From the NCBI GenBank assembly GCA_002395605.1, contig DGXO01000070.1:12117-63711 (forward strand): a stretch of DNA of 51,595 bases, written 5' to 3'. This stretch comes from Bacteroidales bacterium UBA4230 (GTDB lineage: Bacteria > Bacteroidota > Bacteroidia > Bacteroidales > UBA932). The notes under the pieces are model-generated. The model ran no database searches. It was not told the DNA's origin and saw only the letters and a program-made list of their open reading frames with translations. Both the position numbers and the translations under genes were made by a program. Positions 1 to 7,647 of this stretch are shown here, in pieces. Each line of letters begins with the position of its first letter. Within the stretch, counting starts at the first letter, position 1.

Positions 1-786
1 AATGAACTTGTGGGCCTTGAGGGCGTGAAGGAAAGCCTCACAAAGCTTGCCCATACCATAAACAATGAGATTGAAAGCGCCCGCCTTGAAGGCCGAAGGC
101 CGGAAATCCCGCTGGGACACTATCTTTTCCTTGGAAATCCCGGCACGGGCAAAACCACCGTGGCGCGGCTCATGGGAAAGATACTCTACTCCATGGGCGC
201 CCTGCCGTCCCCGAAGGTTGTGGAAGTGGACAAGAGCAAACTGGTGGGCAGGTACCTTGGCGACACCCCGGCAATTACCACCAACGTGATTAATTCGGCC
301 ATGGGAGGAATCCTGTTCATAGACGAGGCTTATCAGTTATCTGATGAAGGCTTCAAGGGCTATGGCAACGAGGCTCTCCAGACACTCCTGAAGCGCCTTG
401 AGGACGACCGCGGCAAGTTTGTGTGCATAGCGGCCGGCTACAGCCATGAGATGCAGAGTTTCATAGATGCCAACAGCGGCATAGAGTCCCGTTTTCCCCG
501 CCGCAACTGGATAACCTTCGAGGACTATACCCCCGACGAACTTTTCCGTATATTCTGCCTCTATGCACGTAAGGGCGGATATACCATGGATCCCATGGCC
601 GAAAATGCCGTAAGGGCAAAGCTGGCGCAGCTTTATGGTGCCCGGGGCCGAACATTCGGCAACGCCCGCGAAGCCCGCAACCTCTTTGACGAGGTCAAGT
701 CCAATCTTGCCGTGCGCCTTGCCGAAGAAGGCGGCGTGCATACCCCGGAACAGCGTAAAACCATAATGATGGAGGATGTGCTATGA
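1..786 (+). CDS. AAA+ ATPase, CbxX/SpoVK-like (5' end cut by window)
   Basis: The reading frame is open from base 1, so the gene starts upstream; a GTG at 10 lies inside the frame and need not be the start. The visible 261 residues are one AAA+ module: Walker A GNPGTGKT near residue 45, Walker B GGILFIDEA near residue 100, then a helical lid with a conserved ESRFPRR region. This resembles the CbxX/CfqX (SpoVK) family, ATP-driven remodelling enzymes that act on protein partners in the cytoplasm. The stop overlaps the next start (ATGA, 783-786), so it is translationally coupled to the zinc-ribbon/FHA protein and PP2C phosphatase. Its target is unknown; the context suggests a phospho-signalling module. 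Family call is firm, role is inference. Confidence 0.85.
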   Translation, partial: NELVGLEGVKESLTKLAHTINNEIESARLEGRRPEIPLGHYLFLGNPGTGKTTVARLMGKILYSMGALPSPKVVEVDKSKLVGRYLGDTPAITTNVINSAMGGILFIDEAYQLSDEGFKGYGNEALQTLLKRLEDDRGKFVCIAAGYSHEMQSFIDANSGIESRFPRRNWITFEDYTPDELFRIFCLYARKGGYTMDPMAENAVRAKLAQLYGARGRTFGNAREARNLFDEVKSNLAVRLAEEGGVHTPEQRKTIMMEDVL

Positions 787-1298
787 CTCAGTGCCCTAAT
801 TGCAGACAGATGATCCCCGACGACAGCGCTTTCTGCGACCAGTGCGGGAAGGAACTCATGTGGTGCCCGGAGTGCCGGCGCCCCAAACGCGGCACTTCCT
901 GCCCCGTCTGCGGCAACGACCTCATTCCCGGTCGCAAGTGGCAAGCAGGACTGGGAGAGGCGTCTCCCTCTCCCAGCCCTGTCATTTCGAGCGGAGCCGA
1001 AGGCGTAGTCGAGAAATCTCAAAAGGTATTGAAACTGGTTGGCTCCGGTTATGTCCTCACCCTTCAGGAAGGTGCATTCGGCCGAAGGGGAGGAATATGG
1101 CCGGAACTCTCTTCCTGTCAGTATGTGTCTGGAAATCATGGGGTTATCGGGAAGTCCGGCGGCAACTGGACCATCGCCGACAGCGGTTCCACAAACGGGA
1201 CATACGTGAACGGAGCGCGTCTTTCGGCCGGGGTGGCAACGCCCATCAAGGCCGGGGACAAGGTTAGAATAGCAACCCTTGATTTTACCGTGCAATGA
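783..1298 (+). CDS. Double zinc-ribbon plus FHA domain protein
   Basis: 171 residues. The N-terminus has two zinc-ribbon knuckle pairs (C4/C7 with C18/C21, and C28/C31 with C40/C43). After a low-complexity linker a forkhead-associated (FHA) domain follows from about residue 85, with the typical GNHG turn and GSTNGTYVNG phosphothreonine-binding loop near residue 140. FHA domains bind phosphothreonine peptides, so the protein is likely a cytoplasmic adaptor for a Ser/Thr kinase pathway; no kinase is visible, but the operon begins outside the window. It overlaps both neighbours by 4 bases (ATGA). Oddly, the linker around residues 66-79 is encoded by a REP-like palindrome (979-1020), see separate entry. 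Confidence 0.85.
   Translation: MTQCPNCRQMIPDDSAFCDQCGKELMWCPECRRPKRGTSCPVCGNDLIPGRKWQAGLGEASPSPSPVISSGAEGVVEKSQKVLKLVGSGYVLTLQEGAFGRRGGIWPELSSCQYVSGNHGVIGKSGGNWTIADSGSTNGTYVNGARLSAGVATPIKAGDKVRIATLDFTVQ
979..1020 (+). repeat. REP-like palindromic element inside a coding linker
   Basis: The stretch begins CTGTCATTTCGAGCGGAGCC and ends GTAGTCGAGAAATCTC, with terminal ATTTC/GAAAT and imperfect inner complementarity around a central gaa. It strongly resembles the GTCATTTCGAGC...GAGAAATCTC repeats that are scattered through many bacterial genomes, including Bacteroidota, and are usually intergenic. Here it is in frame between the zinc ribbons and the FHA domain. I found no second copy in this window. 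Confidence 0.6.
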
Positions 1299-2029
1299 AA
1301 CTGGACATTCAAGCCCTCTGCCATAAAGGAATGGTAAGGGACAATAACGAAGACGCGGTTTCGGTGGGCGGGCTCATTGTCCGCGACGACTCTGCGGCGC
1401 TAACCGTAACCACCCCGGAGGAAGGCTGGTTTTACCTTCTTGTCAGCGACGGCATGGGCGGCCATGAAAAGGGGGAGGAGGCCAGCGAGTACACTCTCAC
1501 GCAGATACGGGAGGCTTTCGAGAGCGGAAGAATAGGCCCGGAAACCTTTGAGGAGGATTTGCGGAGGGTTGTTGCGGACACTTCTTCGGCCCTCAATGAA
1601 AGGGCCTATGCCGAAGGCCAGACGCACCCCATGGGCTGCACGCTTACGGGTGTCATTTGGCATTATGGCCGAATATATCTTGTAAACGCCGGAGACAGCC
1701 GCACTTACCGTTTCCGGGAAGGGATTCTGCGGCAGCTTACCCAGGATGAAACCGAGCGCGGAATCACCGGAGATCCTTCGGCCTCAAAATACCTCTTGAA
1801 CTGCATAGGAGCCGGCTGCGAGGGTCGCCTTGTCATAGATTACCTGGACGGGAAACTCCTTCCCGGCGATTCTCTTCTCATTTGCTCTGACGGCCTTACC
1901 GACATGGTCCCGGAGGAAACAGTAGAAGCCGCCCTTGAAGGCGGCTCCTCTGCTGCGGACCTGCTCTCCATGGCCTGCGAGGCCGGGGGAGCGGACAATG
2001 TGTCGGTTATTCTAGCATCAGTTTCCTGA
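1295..2029 (+). CDS. PP2C-family Ser/Thr protein phosphatase
   Basis: 244 residues, the usual size of a single-domain bacterial PP2C/Stp phosphatase. The metal-binding motifs are present in order: RDNNED (residues 15-20), SDGMGGHEKG (51-60), GDSRTYR, CSDGLTD and a C-terminal GGADNVSVI. It should remove phosphate from Ser/Thr residues using two Mn/Mg ions in the cytoplasm. The start overlaps the FHA gene stop (ATGA). With the FHA adaptor and AAA+ ATPase it forms the reversal arm of a phosphothreonine switch whose kinase is probably encoded upstream of the window. The last 23 bases overlap the 3' end of the convergent phosphatase-like lipoprotein gene on the other strand. Confidence 0.92.
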   Translation: MKLDIQALCHKGMVRDNNEDAVSVGGLIVRDDSAALTVTTPEEGWFYLLVSDGMGGHEKGEEASEYTLTQIREAFESGRIGPETFEEDLRRVVADTSSALNERAYAEGQTHPMGCTLTGVIWHYGRIYLVNAGDSRTYRFREGILRQLTQDETERGITGDPSASKYLLNCIGAGCEGRLVIDYLDGKLLPGDSLLICSDGLTDMVPEETVEAALEGGSSAADLLSMACEAGGADNVSVILASVS

Positions 2030-3344
2030 AGTCGTCGATATCGGCCTGGCTTACGCCTGCAACCTCAAGCAGGTACTTCTCCACGCCCTCCGCGAAGGTG
2101 CCGTTTTCCCCGGCCATCTCCCAGAAGTAGGGAGCTACGTCTGCGTACGCCCATGCCATGCGCGTATTCTTGAAAATAGGTGTGGGATTGCTGCCTTTTT
2201 CTGAGGAGGAGACGCTGTAGCCAACGGGGGCGAAGTAAGTGACCTCATATGCCTTGGAGATGTCTCCTTCACGTACGCCAAGAATGCCAAGAAGGAGAAT
2301 GTCCAGGGTGCCTGTGCGGTCACGGCCCAGTGAGCAGTGGAAATATGTGGACTTGCCCTGACGGAGTTCGTTTACGATGAACTCAAAGCACTGCTTGCCG
2401 AAGTTGCCGTTGTCATTGCCGTGTGTAAGCATCCAAACGCCGCCGGTCTCGATATTTGGGGCGAAGAAGTCTACGCCCTTGACGGGGGACTGGTCAATCC
2501 TGTCGCTGCCCCTGAGGTCGAGCTGTGCGCCGATGCCTTCGGCAATAATCTCTTTCTTGCCCACGGCGTTGACGGTTTCTCCGTTTTGCATGCGGCCGCC
2601 ACGATAAAGCTTGCGGTATTTGACGGTTTTTCCGTCAAGGGTCTTCCATCCGCCAAGGTCACGGCCGTTGCGGCAAGAACCCTTGAAGAAAACCTGGTGC
2701 AGGCTACCGGTGGTGGTGAAGCTGCCGCTGACGATTTCCTTGCCGTTTTCTGAAGTGACGCTATAGGTGTAGCTGTCGTTGGGAACAAGGTTGGTTATGT
2801 TCACATAGCAGGCTTCCGAGGCTATTGCAGTCTCTGCTTCCCATCCAAGTTTGTCCTTGAGGAGGAGTTTCATCCCGCTGTCGCCGTCAAGGTCTTCTTT
2901 CTTCCAGCGGATACTGTAACTGCACGGCCTGTCGGAGTTCGGCTGATGGTTCCAGTCGAAAATCTGTCCATTGGGGTCTTCTTCTCCGTTCTCGTTGTAT
3001 GTTTTGCCGTTGAAGCCGCCGTAATAGTCCAGAACCTTTGTGAAAGAGAGGTCTTTGTCCGGGTAGGTCACTTCCTGGAGGAATTTCTCCACATTGGGGT
3101 TGGTGGCCAGGACGGCATCGCCGTTGTGCAGTTCTTCGGCTGCTTTAGCGTAAATGTCCTCTTCTTCCCCGGGGTTGTCGTCCGGTTTCTGGTCGTCTGG
3201 CTTTTGTTCGTCCGGTTTGTCTTCCGGTTTCTGGTCATCGGGAGTCTGCTGCTCCGTGTTGTCTTCATCTGTTATCTCCTGCTTTGGCGTGCAAAAGGCT
3301 AGAAGCGGAAGAATCAGAAGTAAAGTTGCAATTCTTTTTATCAT
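2007..3344 (-). CDS. Exported lipoprotein, FN3-like plus tyrosine-phosphatase domain (copy 1)
   Basis: 445 residues. A lipoprotein signal peptide ends at LLAFC (Cys18), followed by a long acidic linker with QKPDD repeats that would lift the protein off the membrane. Residues 100-215 look like a beta-sandwich (fibronectin III-like). The C-terminal half matches the Y_phosphatase3 family: GRDLGGW near 228, LYRGGR near 247, and the CX5R active site HCSLGRDRTG with Cys337 and Arg343. Family members dephosphorylate phosphotyrosine or phosphoinositides; here export and position at the end of a sugar kinase/galactosidase operon point to a phosphorylated glycan or small molecule. It is a clear paralogue of the protein at 6160-7464. 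Substrate is unknown. Confidence 0.82.
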   Translation of the reverse strand: MIKRIATLLLILPLLAFCTPKQEITDEDNTEQQTPDDQKPEDKPDEQKPDDQKPDDNPGEEEDIYAKAAEELHNGDAVLATNPNVEKFLQEVTYPDKDLSFTKVLDYYGGFNGKTYNENGEEDPNGQIFDWNHQPNSDRPCSYSIRWKKEDLDGDSGMKLLLKDKLGWEAETAIASEACYVNITNLVPNDSYTYSVTSENGKEIVSGSFTTTGSLHQVFFKGSCRNGRDLGGWKTLDGKTVKYRKLYRGGRMQNGETVNAVGKKEIIAEGIGAQLDLRGSDRIDQSPVKGVDFFAPNIETGGVWMLTHGNDNGNFGKQCFEFIVNELRQGKSTYFHCSLGRDRTGTLDILLLGILGVREGDISKAYEVTYFAPVGYSVSSSEKGSNPTPIFKNTRMAWAYADVAPYFWEMAGENGTFAEGVEKYLLEVAGVSQADIDDFRKLMLE

Positions 3345-3361
3345 GACGCTATAGTTTTTAT

Positions 3362-5188
3362 TTATTTCACTTCTATCAGATAGTTTCCTTTAAATGTGGG
3401 GGTGATTACAGGATGGGCGCCATCTATGATATAGGTGGTTGGAATGTCATTGGTGTATTCCGTTACATAGTAGCTGCGGGTGGGATCAAGGCCGCGGAGC
3501 TCAATGGGCTCCCCGTTCCAGGATTCGGCATAAAAGGCGTAGTATGTGGCACCTTCGGCCTCAATTACGTGGGCCTCCGGCTTGTCTGTGCCGTAGGTAT
3601 AGAGGTCTCCGCGGTAAAGCCCCTTGGAGAGCATCTTTTCCTTGTAAATTGGCACCCATTTTTTCAGGAGCGCCTCTTTCTCAGGGGTAAGGAGGCTTCC
3701 GCCGTTTTCCGTTGCGTCGGGGTTGGCTTTTGGCCAGGTGAACTTGGTGCCGATGACTCCGCCCACGCCAATCTGGGAGGCGAAATCCAGGCCGCCGTCA
3801 CTGAGCTCCACATGGTCTGCGTAGTATGCCAGTTCAGGGGCCAGCGCAGCATAGACTTTACGCTTCTGGCGTATCTGGGCGCTGGACGTGGGGTCCGACG
3901 CCACCGCCTGGTTCATATAAGGAATATTGAAGAAATTGACGGCGCAGCCGCAGGGACAGATCTGGACAACGGAGCCGGGCTTCAGGGCCTGGGCGTGTTC
4001 ATAAAGGTGCTGGAAGAACTCCGGGAAGCGCTCCTGGGCCTCTCCGGGGTAGCTGAGGCCGCTGGCGGGGTTGTAGTCCGGGGCGCTCAGGTTGAGGTGC
4101 TGGCCGTCAAGCTTGAAGCCGTCAAAGCCCCATTCGGCCAGGAACATATCCACAAGGTCCAAGGTATATTCCCAGGTGTAGGGATTGACGGGGGATAGGT
4201 ACCAGCTGTCCCACCAGGAGATGTCCTCGTGGGAGCCGTCCTTTTGTACCAGAAGCATCTCCGGGTGCTCTTTTGCAATGGAACTTTCGGGGTCTGCGGC
4301 CAGGGGAGCCCACCATATCTTAGCCTTCAGGCCCGCCGCGTGTACGGCATCCGTCATGCGCTTCATTCCTTCGGGGCCGATCCTGTCGTTGGTGGTCCAG
4401 TCTCCTTCGCAGATCTGGTAGCCGTCATCTATGTCCACCCACTTGAAACCAAGTTCGACAACCTTGGGAAGGGTGCCGATAACCTCGTCCACGGTGAACG
4501 TGCGCTCATATCCCCAAGCACACCAGACCGGCTCAAAGGCATCTTCCGGAGATACCGGGGCCTCCCAGTCACAGGTTTCCTGCATGTACTCCGAGAAAGC
4601 CCTCAGCGGGCCGAAGAAGTCTCCTTTACCATTGTACACAAACTGCTTGAGGGCGAAGAGGGTGTCTCCGGGCTCAAGGACAACGGGCTCTCCCAGGTTC
4701 ATGAGGATTGAAGCCCTTGCCGTGTTTCCCTTGCGCTTTACAGGCATGCTCAGGGTCTCAAGGCAGGGTTCGGCAAGCCCCACGCTCACGTTTTTTTCGG
4801 CATTCCAAAGGCTTACCATGGGGATGCCTCCGCCGTAATCGGAATTGTTCATGCCAAGGTAATTGTCCTTGGAGAAGCCGTCCGGGACAGGCATTACCCA
4901 GTCCAGGCGCTCTACTGTGGAGGTGGGCTGGAGAGACCAGATTTCCTTCCCCTCAAGGGATATGGCCGAAGTTTCAATGGCGTCTACAAGAAGGTCCTTG
5001 CCGGAGACATTTATAAAGCCGATGTTTTTGAGGGTCATGCCCTCATGGCCTTCGGCGGGGATGCTTTCAACTATGACGTCAAAGCCCTTGACGGCCTTTC
5101 CTTTATAAAAGACGGCGTTTTCCGGGGCGGGAGCGGTGCATGAAAGCACCAGCGCCGCCACGGCCGAAAGTATGAGTGATTTTTTCAT
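3362..5188 (-). CDS. GH36-like alpha-galactosidase/alpha-N-acetylgalactosaminidase, lipoprotein
   Basis: 608 residues from the ATG at 5188; the frame runs 13 codons further upstream, but MKKSLILSAVAALVLSC (lipobox Cys17) is the obvious signal peptide start and sits 2 bases after the kinase stop. An N-terminal beta-sandwich is followed by a TIM barrel beginning at VWCAWGYERTF (about 221). The motif GFDGFKLDG gives Asp361 as likely nucleophile, and ASDPTSS around Asp432 could hold the acid/base, as in GH36/GH27 enzymes. It should release alpha-linked galactose or GalNAc at the cell surface or in the periplasm. The galactosamine-type catabolic genes of this locus favour GalNAc or GalN, but sequence alone cannot decide. 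Confidence 0.78.
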   Translation of the reverse strand: MKKSLILSAVAALVLSCTAPAPENAVFYKGKAVKGFDVIVESIPAEGHEGMTLKNIGFINVSGKDLLVDAIETSAISLEGKEIWSLQPTSTVERLDWVMPVPDGFSKDNYLGMNNSDYGGGIPMVSLWNAEKNVSVGLAEPCLETLSMPVKRKGNTARASILMNLGEPVVLEPGDTLFALKQFVYNGKGDFFGPLRAFSEYMQETCDWEAPVSPEDAFEPVWCAWGYERTFTVDEVIGTLPKVVELGFKWVDIDDGYQICEGDWTTNDRIGPEGMKRMTDAVHAAGLKAKIWWAPLAADPESSIAKEHPEMLLVQKDGSHEDISWWDSWYLSPVNPYTWEYTLDLVDMFLAEWGFDGFKLDGQHLNLSAPDYNPASGLSYPGEAQERFPEFFQHLYEHAQALKPGSVVQICPCGCAVNFFNIPYMNQAVASDPTSSAQIRQKRKVYAALAPELAYYADHVELSDGGLDFASQIGVGGVIGTKFTWPKANPDATENGGSLLTPEKEALLKKWVPIYKEKMLSKGLYRGDLYTYGTDKPEAHVIEAEGATYYAFYAESWNGEPIELRGLDPTRSYYVTEYTNDIPTTYIIDGAHPVITPTFKGNYLIEVK

Positions 5189-5190
5189 GG

Positions 5191-6144
5191 TTAGAGAGGT
5201 AATTCCTGTCCAAAACGTTCCTTGCATATTTTGCGTACATCCTCAAGTGAGGTGAAGGCTCCGGTGCCGCCGGCTGCAGTGGTGTTCACCGCGCCGGTAA
5301 GGTTGCCGGCCTTCTGGCATTCCTCCGGAGAGAGGCCCTTCACAAAGGCGCTGATAAAGCCGGAGTTGAAGCTGTCGCCGGCACCGATGGCATCCACTAC
5401 GCTCTTGTTGAGGAAAGCCGGAAGAAGTTTCTGCCAGCCGTCCTTCTTTACAAGGAGGGAACCCTTTGAGCCGCATTTTACCAGCATTATGCCGCCAAGA
5501 TACGGGCGCACTTCCTGGATAGCCTCCTCAAGGGTGGCCTTGCCCGTAAGGGCGCAAAGCTCTTTCTCGTTGGGCATGAAGACGGTAATCTTGGGTAGGA
5601 CGCTCTTATAGTCCAGGGCCCATTTTTCCGTGGGGTCCCACTGGGTATCCAGGGATACCGTAACGCCCTTTTCGGCCGCAAGGTCCAGGACCTTGTGGAT
5701 GTCCCGGAGGAGGGCGCTTTGCATGAAGAGCGACGACAGGTGGATGTGCTGGGAAAGGTCAAAGACGCTCTTGTCAATGTCTTCGAAGCCCATGACGTCC
5801 ATTGATCCCTGGTATGTGAGGTTTGCGCGGTCTTCTCCGTAATTCATGCATATGGTGGCGCCGGTAGGAGTTTCTCCCGTGCCGATAAAGTGGGTTGCGA
5901 CGCCCTTTGAAGCAAGCGATGACTTTACCAGTTCTCCAAAGGAATCCTTGCCCACTAGGCCCACAAAGCACACTTTGCTTCCAAGGGCTGCAGCATTGGC
6001 CGCGAATATTGCCGTGGAACTGCCAAGGGTAACCGTCATGTCCTTGCAGAACTTTTCCTTGCCGATTTCAGGCTCCGATTCTATTCCGTTGAGGATTATG
6101 TCCACATTAAGCTCCCCGATGGCGGCAATCTGATACTTTTTCAT
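5191..6144 (-). CDS. PfkB-family sugar kinase, candidate tagatose-6-phosphate kinase
   Basis: 317 residues, standard ribokinase/PfkB size. It has the N-terminal GELNVDI start, the substrate-binding GSSTAIFAANAAALG segment (41-55), and the C-terminal signature DAIGAGDSFNSGF with catalytic base Asp257. It is cytoplasmic and transfers phosphate from ATP to a sugar or sugar phosphate. AgaS and a GatZ/KbaZ-like protein are encoded just across the regulator, and the step missing between their products is phosphorylation of tagatose-6-phosphate to the 1,6-bisphosphate, so that is the best-fitting role. A hexose kinase cannot be excluded. It is second in the leftward operon, 15 bases after the upstream phosphatase gene and 2 bases before the galactosidase. 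Confidence 0.8.
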   Translation of the reverse strand: MKKYQIAAIGELNVDIILNGIESEPEIGKEKFCKDMTVTLGSSTAIFAANAAALGSKVCFVGLVGKDSFGELVKSSLASKGVATHFIGTGETPTGATICMNYGEDRANLTYQGSMDVMGFEDIDKSVFDLSQHIHLSSLFMQSALLRDIHKVLDLAAEKGVTVSLDTQWDPTEKWALDYKSVLPKITVFMPNEKELCALTGKATLEEAIQEVRPYLGGIMLVKCGSKGSLLVKKDGWQKLLPAFLNKSVVDAIGAGDSFNSGFISAFVKGLSPEECQKAGNLTGAVNTTAAGGTGAFTSLEDVRKICKERFGQELPL

Positions 6145-6159
6145 ATCTCTGTTTCGCTT

Positions 6160-7464
6160 TTATTCAAGCATCCTGCTGCGGAAATCGTCAATGTCGGCCT
6201 TGCTGATGCCGATTTCAAGGAGATACTTCTCTACGCAGTCCTTGAATTCGTCGTAGGAGCCGTCTTCATGCTTGCCGTAGTTCCAGAGGAATTTGGCCGC
6301 GCCGTCATAGTCGACACCGTTAAGACGGGTCATCCTGGTTTTTTCACCGCTCGAAATGCTATATCCGGACGGGGCGAACTGTGTAAGCTCGTATTCCTTT
6401 GAGATGTCGCCTTCGTGTACGCCAAGGATGCCAAGGCACAGGAGGGCGGTGGTGCCGGTCCTGTCACGGCCCAGCGAGCAGTGGAAGTAAACGGGTTTGT
6501 CGGCCTTGACACAGTCAATGATGAACTGCATTACCTGACGCGTCTTCTCCTTGTCGTCGCGGAGCATCTGGGCATAGCCTTCTTCAATGACAGGTGCGCA
6601 GAAGTCTACGCCTTCGTATGCGAATGCCGTTTCAGAGAGAACGTCGCTGTGTCCCCTGAGGTCCAGTTCGGCCATGATTCCTTCGGCCTGTGCTTCTGCG
6701 CGTCCGTTTTTGTTAATTGCGTCGGGCCTTCCTCCGCGGTATATCTTGCGGTATTTGACACTCTTGCTTCCGTCTTTGGTTTTCCAGCCGCCAAGGTCAC
6801 GGACATTCCTTACCCCTGCGGCGGAACCGGGCTTGAACACCAACTGATGCAGATGGCCGTATGTGTCGAATTCTCCGCTGCTTACAAGTGCGCTCCCGTT
6901 CTTGATTTCAAAGTGATAGTGTGCGTTGGGGCGCAGATTGCGTACTTCCCAGTAACCGAAGGATACGTCTTCCTTCGGATTTGCAGGCACAGAATACTCT
7001 GCGCTCCAGTCTCCTTCCCAAAGTTTTACTGTGTATTTGTCACTTGTTTCGTCCTTGGGCCACCTGAAAGAGTATTTTGGAGGGAGGTCGCACTTGCCGG
7101 GAGAAATGTATAGGCGGGTTTTGGTGGTACCGTCCTCGTCTACATATTCTTCCTTCAGAAAATCCGCTTCCTCACCTTTCTTCATTGCAGAGTATGAGTA
7201 GTCTCTTTCGGGGTATTGGATTTCCTCGATAAATCTCTGGACAATTTCATTCGTGACCAGAATCCTGTCTCCGTTCTTGATTTCAGTGGCCACCTCAAGA
7301 TCTGCCTCTGACGGTTCTTCGGTTGATGGTCCGGGATTATCATTGGGATTTTCATTCTGCTCTTTCTGCTGGTCCTGCTCGTTTCCCTGCTCCGGAGTTT
7401 GCTGCGGAGTGCAAAGCACCAGTGCAGGAATCAATAATGAAAGTAAGAAATAACGAATTTTCAT
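6160..7464 (-). CDS. Exported lipoprotein, FN3-like plus tyrosine-phosphatase domain (copy 2)
   Basis: 434 residues and first gene of the leftward operon. The signal peptide ends at ALVLC (Cys18), followed by a Gln/Asn/Pro/Glu-rich linker. A beta-sandwich region around residues 120-205 precedes the Y_phosphatase3 domain: VRDLGGW (221-227), IYRGGR, AELDLRG, and the active site HCSLGRDRTG with Cys329 and Arg335. Its catalytic half is highly similar to the protein at 2007-3344, whereas the linker and FN3-like part differ more, which suggests duplication followed by divergence in the region that may choose the substrate. The start is set by a good signal peptide and a TACATTTG box 26 bases upstream. 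Substrate unknown. Confidence 0.82.
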   Translation of the reverse strand: MKIRYFLLSLLIPALVLCTPQQTPEQGNEQDQQKEQNENPNDNPGPSTEEPSEADLEVATEIKNGDRILVTNEIVQRFIEEIQYPERDYSYSAMKKGEEADFLKEEYVDEDGTTKTRLYISPGKCDLPPKYSFRWPKDETSDKYTVKLWEGDWSAEYSVPANPKEDVSFGYWEVRNLRPNAHYHFEIKNGSALVSSGEFDTYGHLHQLVFKPGSAAGVRNVRDLGGWKTKDGSKSVKYRKIYRGGRPDAINKNGRAEAQAEGIMAELDLRGHSDVLSETAFAYEGVDFCAPVIEEGYAQMLRDDKEKTRQVMQFIIDCVKADKPVYFHCSLGRDRTGTTALLCLGILGVHEGDISKEYELTQFAPSGYSISSGEKTRMTRLNGVDYDGAAKFLWNYGKHEDGSYDEFKDCVEKYLLEIGISKADIDDFRSRMLE

Positions 7465-7490
7465 GGCTTAATGTGGTTTGTTAATGAGAC

Positions 7491-7516
7491 AAATGTAACA
7501 AAAAAAGTTTCGTTTG
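7491..7516 (-). promoter_or_regulatory. Promoter -7 box of leftward operon with overlapping operator
   Basis: On the minus strand TACATTTG (7498 down to 7491) matches the Bacteroidota -7 consensus TAnnTTTG and lies 26 bases before the ATG at 7464. I see no good -33 TTG. A GTTTCGTTTG box (7507-7516) lies between the -7 and -33 positions, well placed for repression by the adjacent DeoR-family regulator. Confidence 0.6.
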
Positions 7517-7550
7517 GACGTGAATCCGCATCTAAATATGTATAAAAAAC

Positions 7551-7603
7551 GTTTCATGATGTTTCGTTCTCTTTAAAAAATTTCATTTCGTTTTGTTTCG
7601 TAT
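7551..7603 (+). promoter_or_regulatory. Clustered TTTCRTTT boxes, AgaR/DeoR-type operators
   Basis: GTTTCA at 7551 and GTTTCG at 7561 are exactly 10 bp apart. A second cluster at 7577-7600 reads AAAA, then TTTCATTTCG (7581-7590), then TTTTGTTTCG. This second site follows, at nearly every position, the E. coli AgaR operator consensus as I remember it (a run of TTTC-R-TTT-Y-R-TTT-Y units). It overlaps the -33 element of the regulator gene, which suggests autoregulation as well as control of the divergent operon. Confidence 0.65.
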
Positions 7604-7622
7604 AAAAATATTTATATATTTG
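7593..7622 (+). promoter_or_regulatory. Promoter of the DeoR-family regulator
   Basis: TTG at 7593-7595, a 19-bp spacer and TATATTTG at 7615-7622 match the Bacteroidota -33/-7 consensus. The box ends 25 bases before the ATG at 7648. The -33 element lies within the operator cluster. Confidence 0.75.
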
Positions 7623-7647
7623 CGGCGAACTAAAACTAAAGGCCGTT

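Noticed and set aside
2337..2753. Plus-strand open frame of 138 codons inside the phosphatase gene
   Set aside because: It mirrors the coding strand of a well supported gene; many such frames arise from the GC-rich codon use here.
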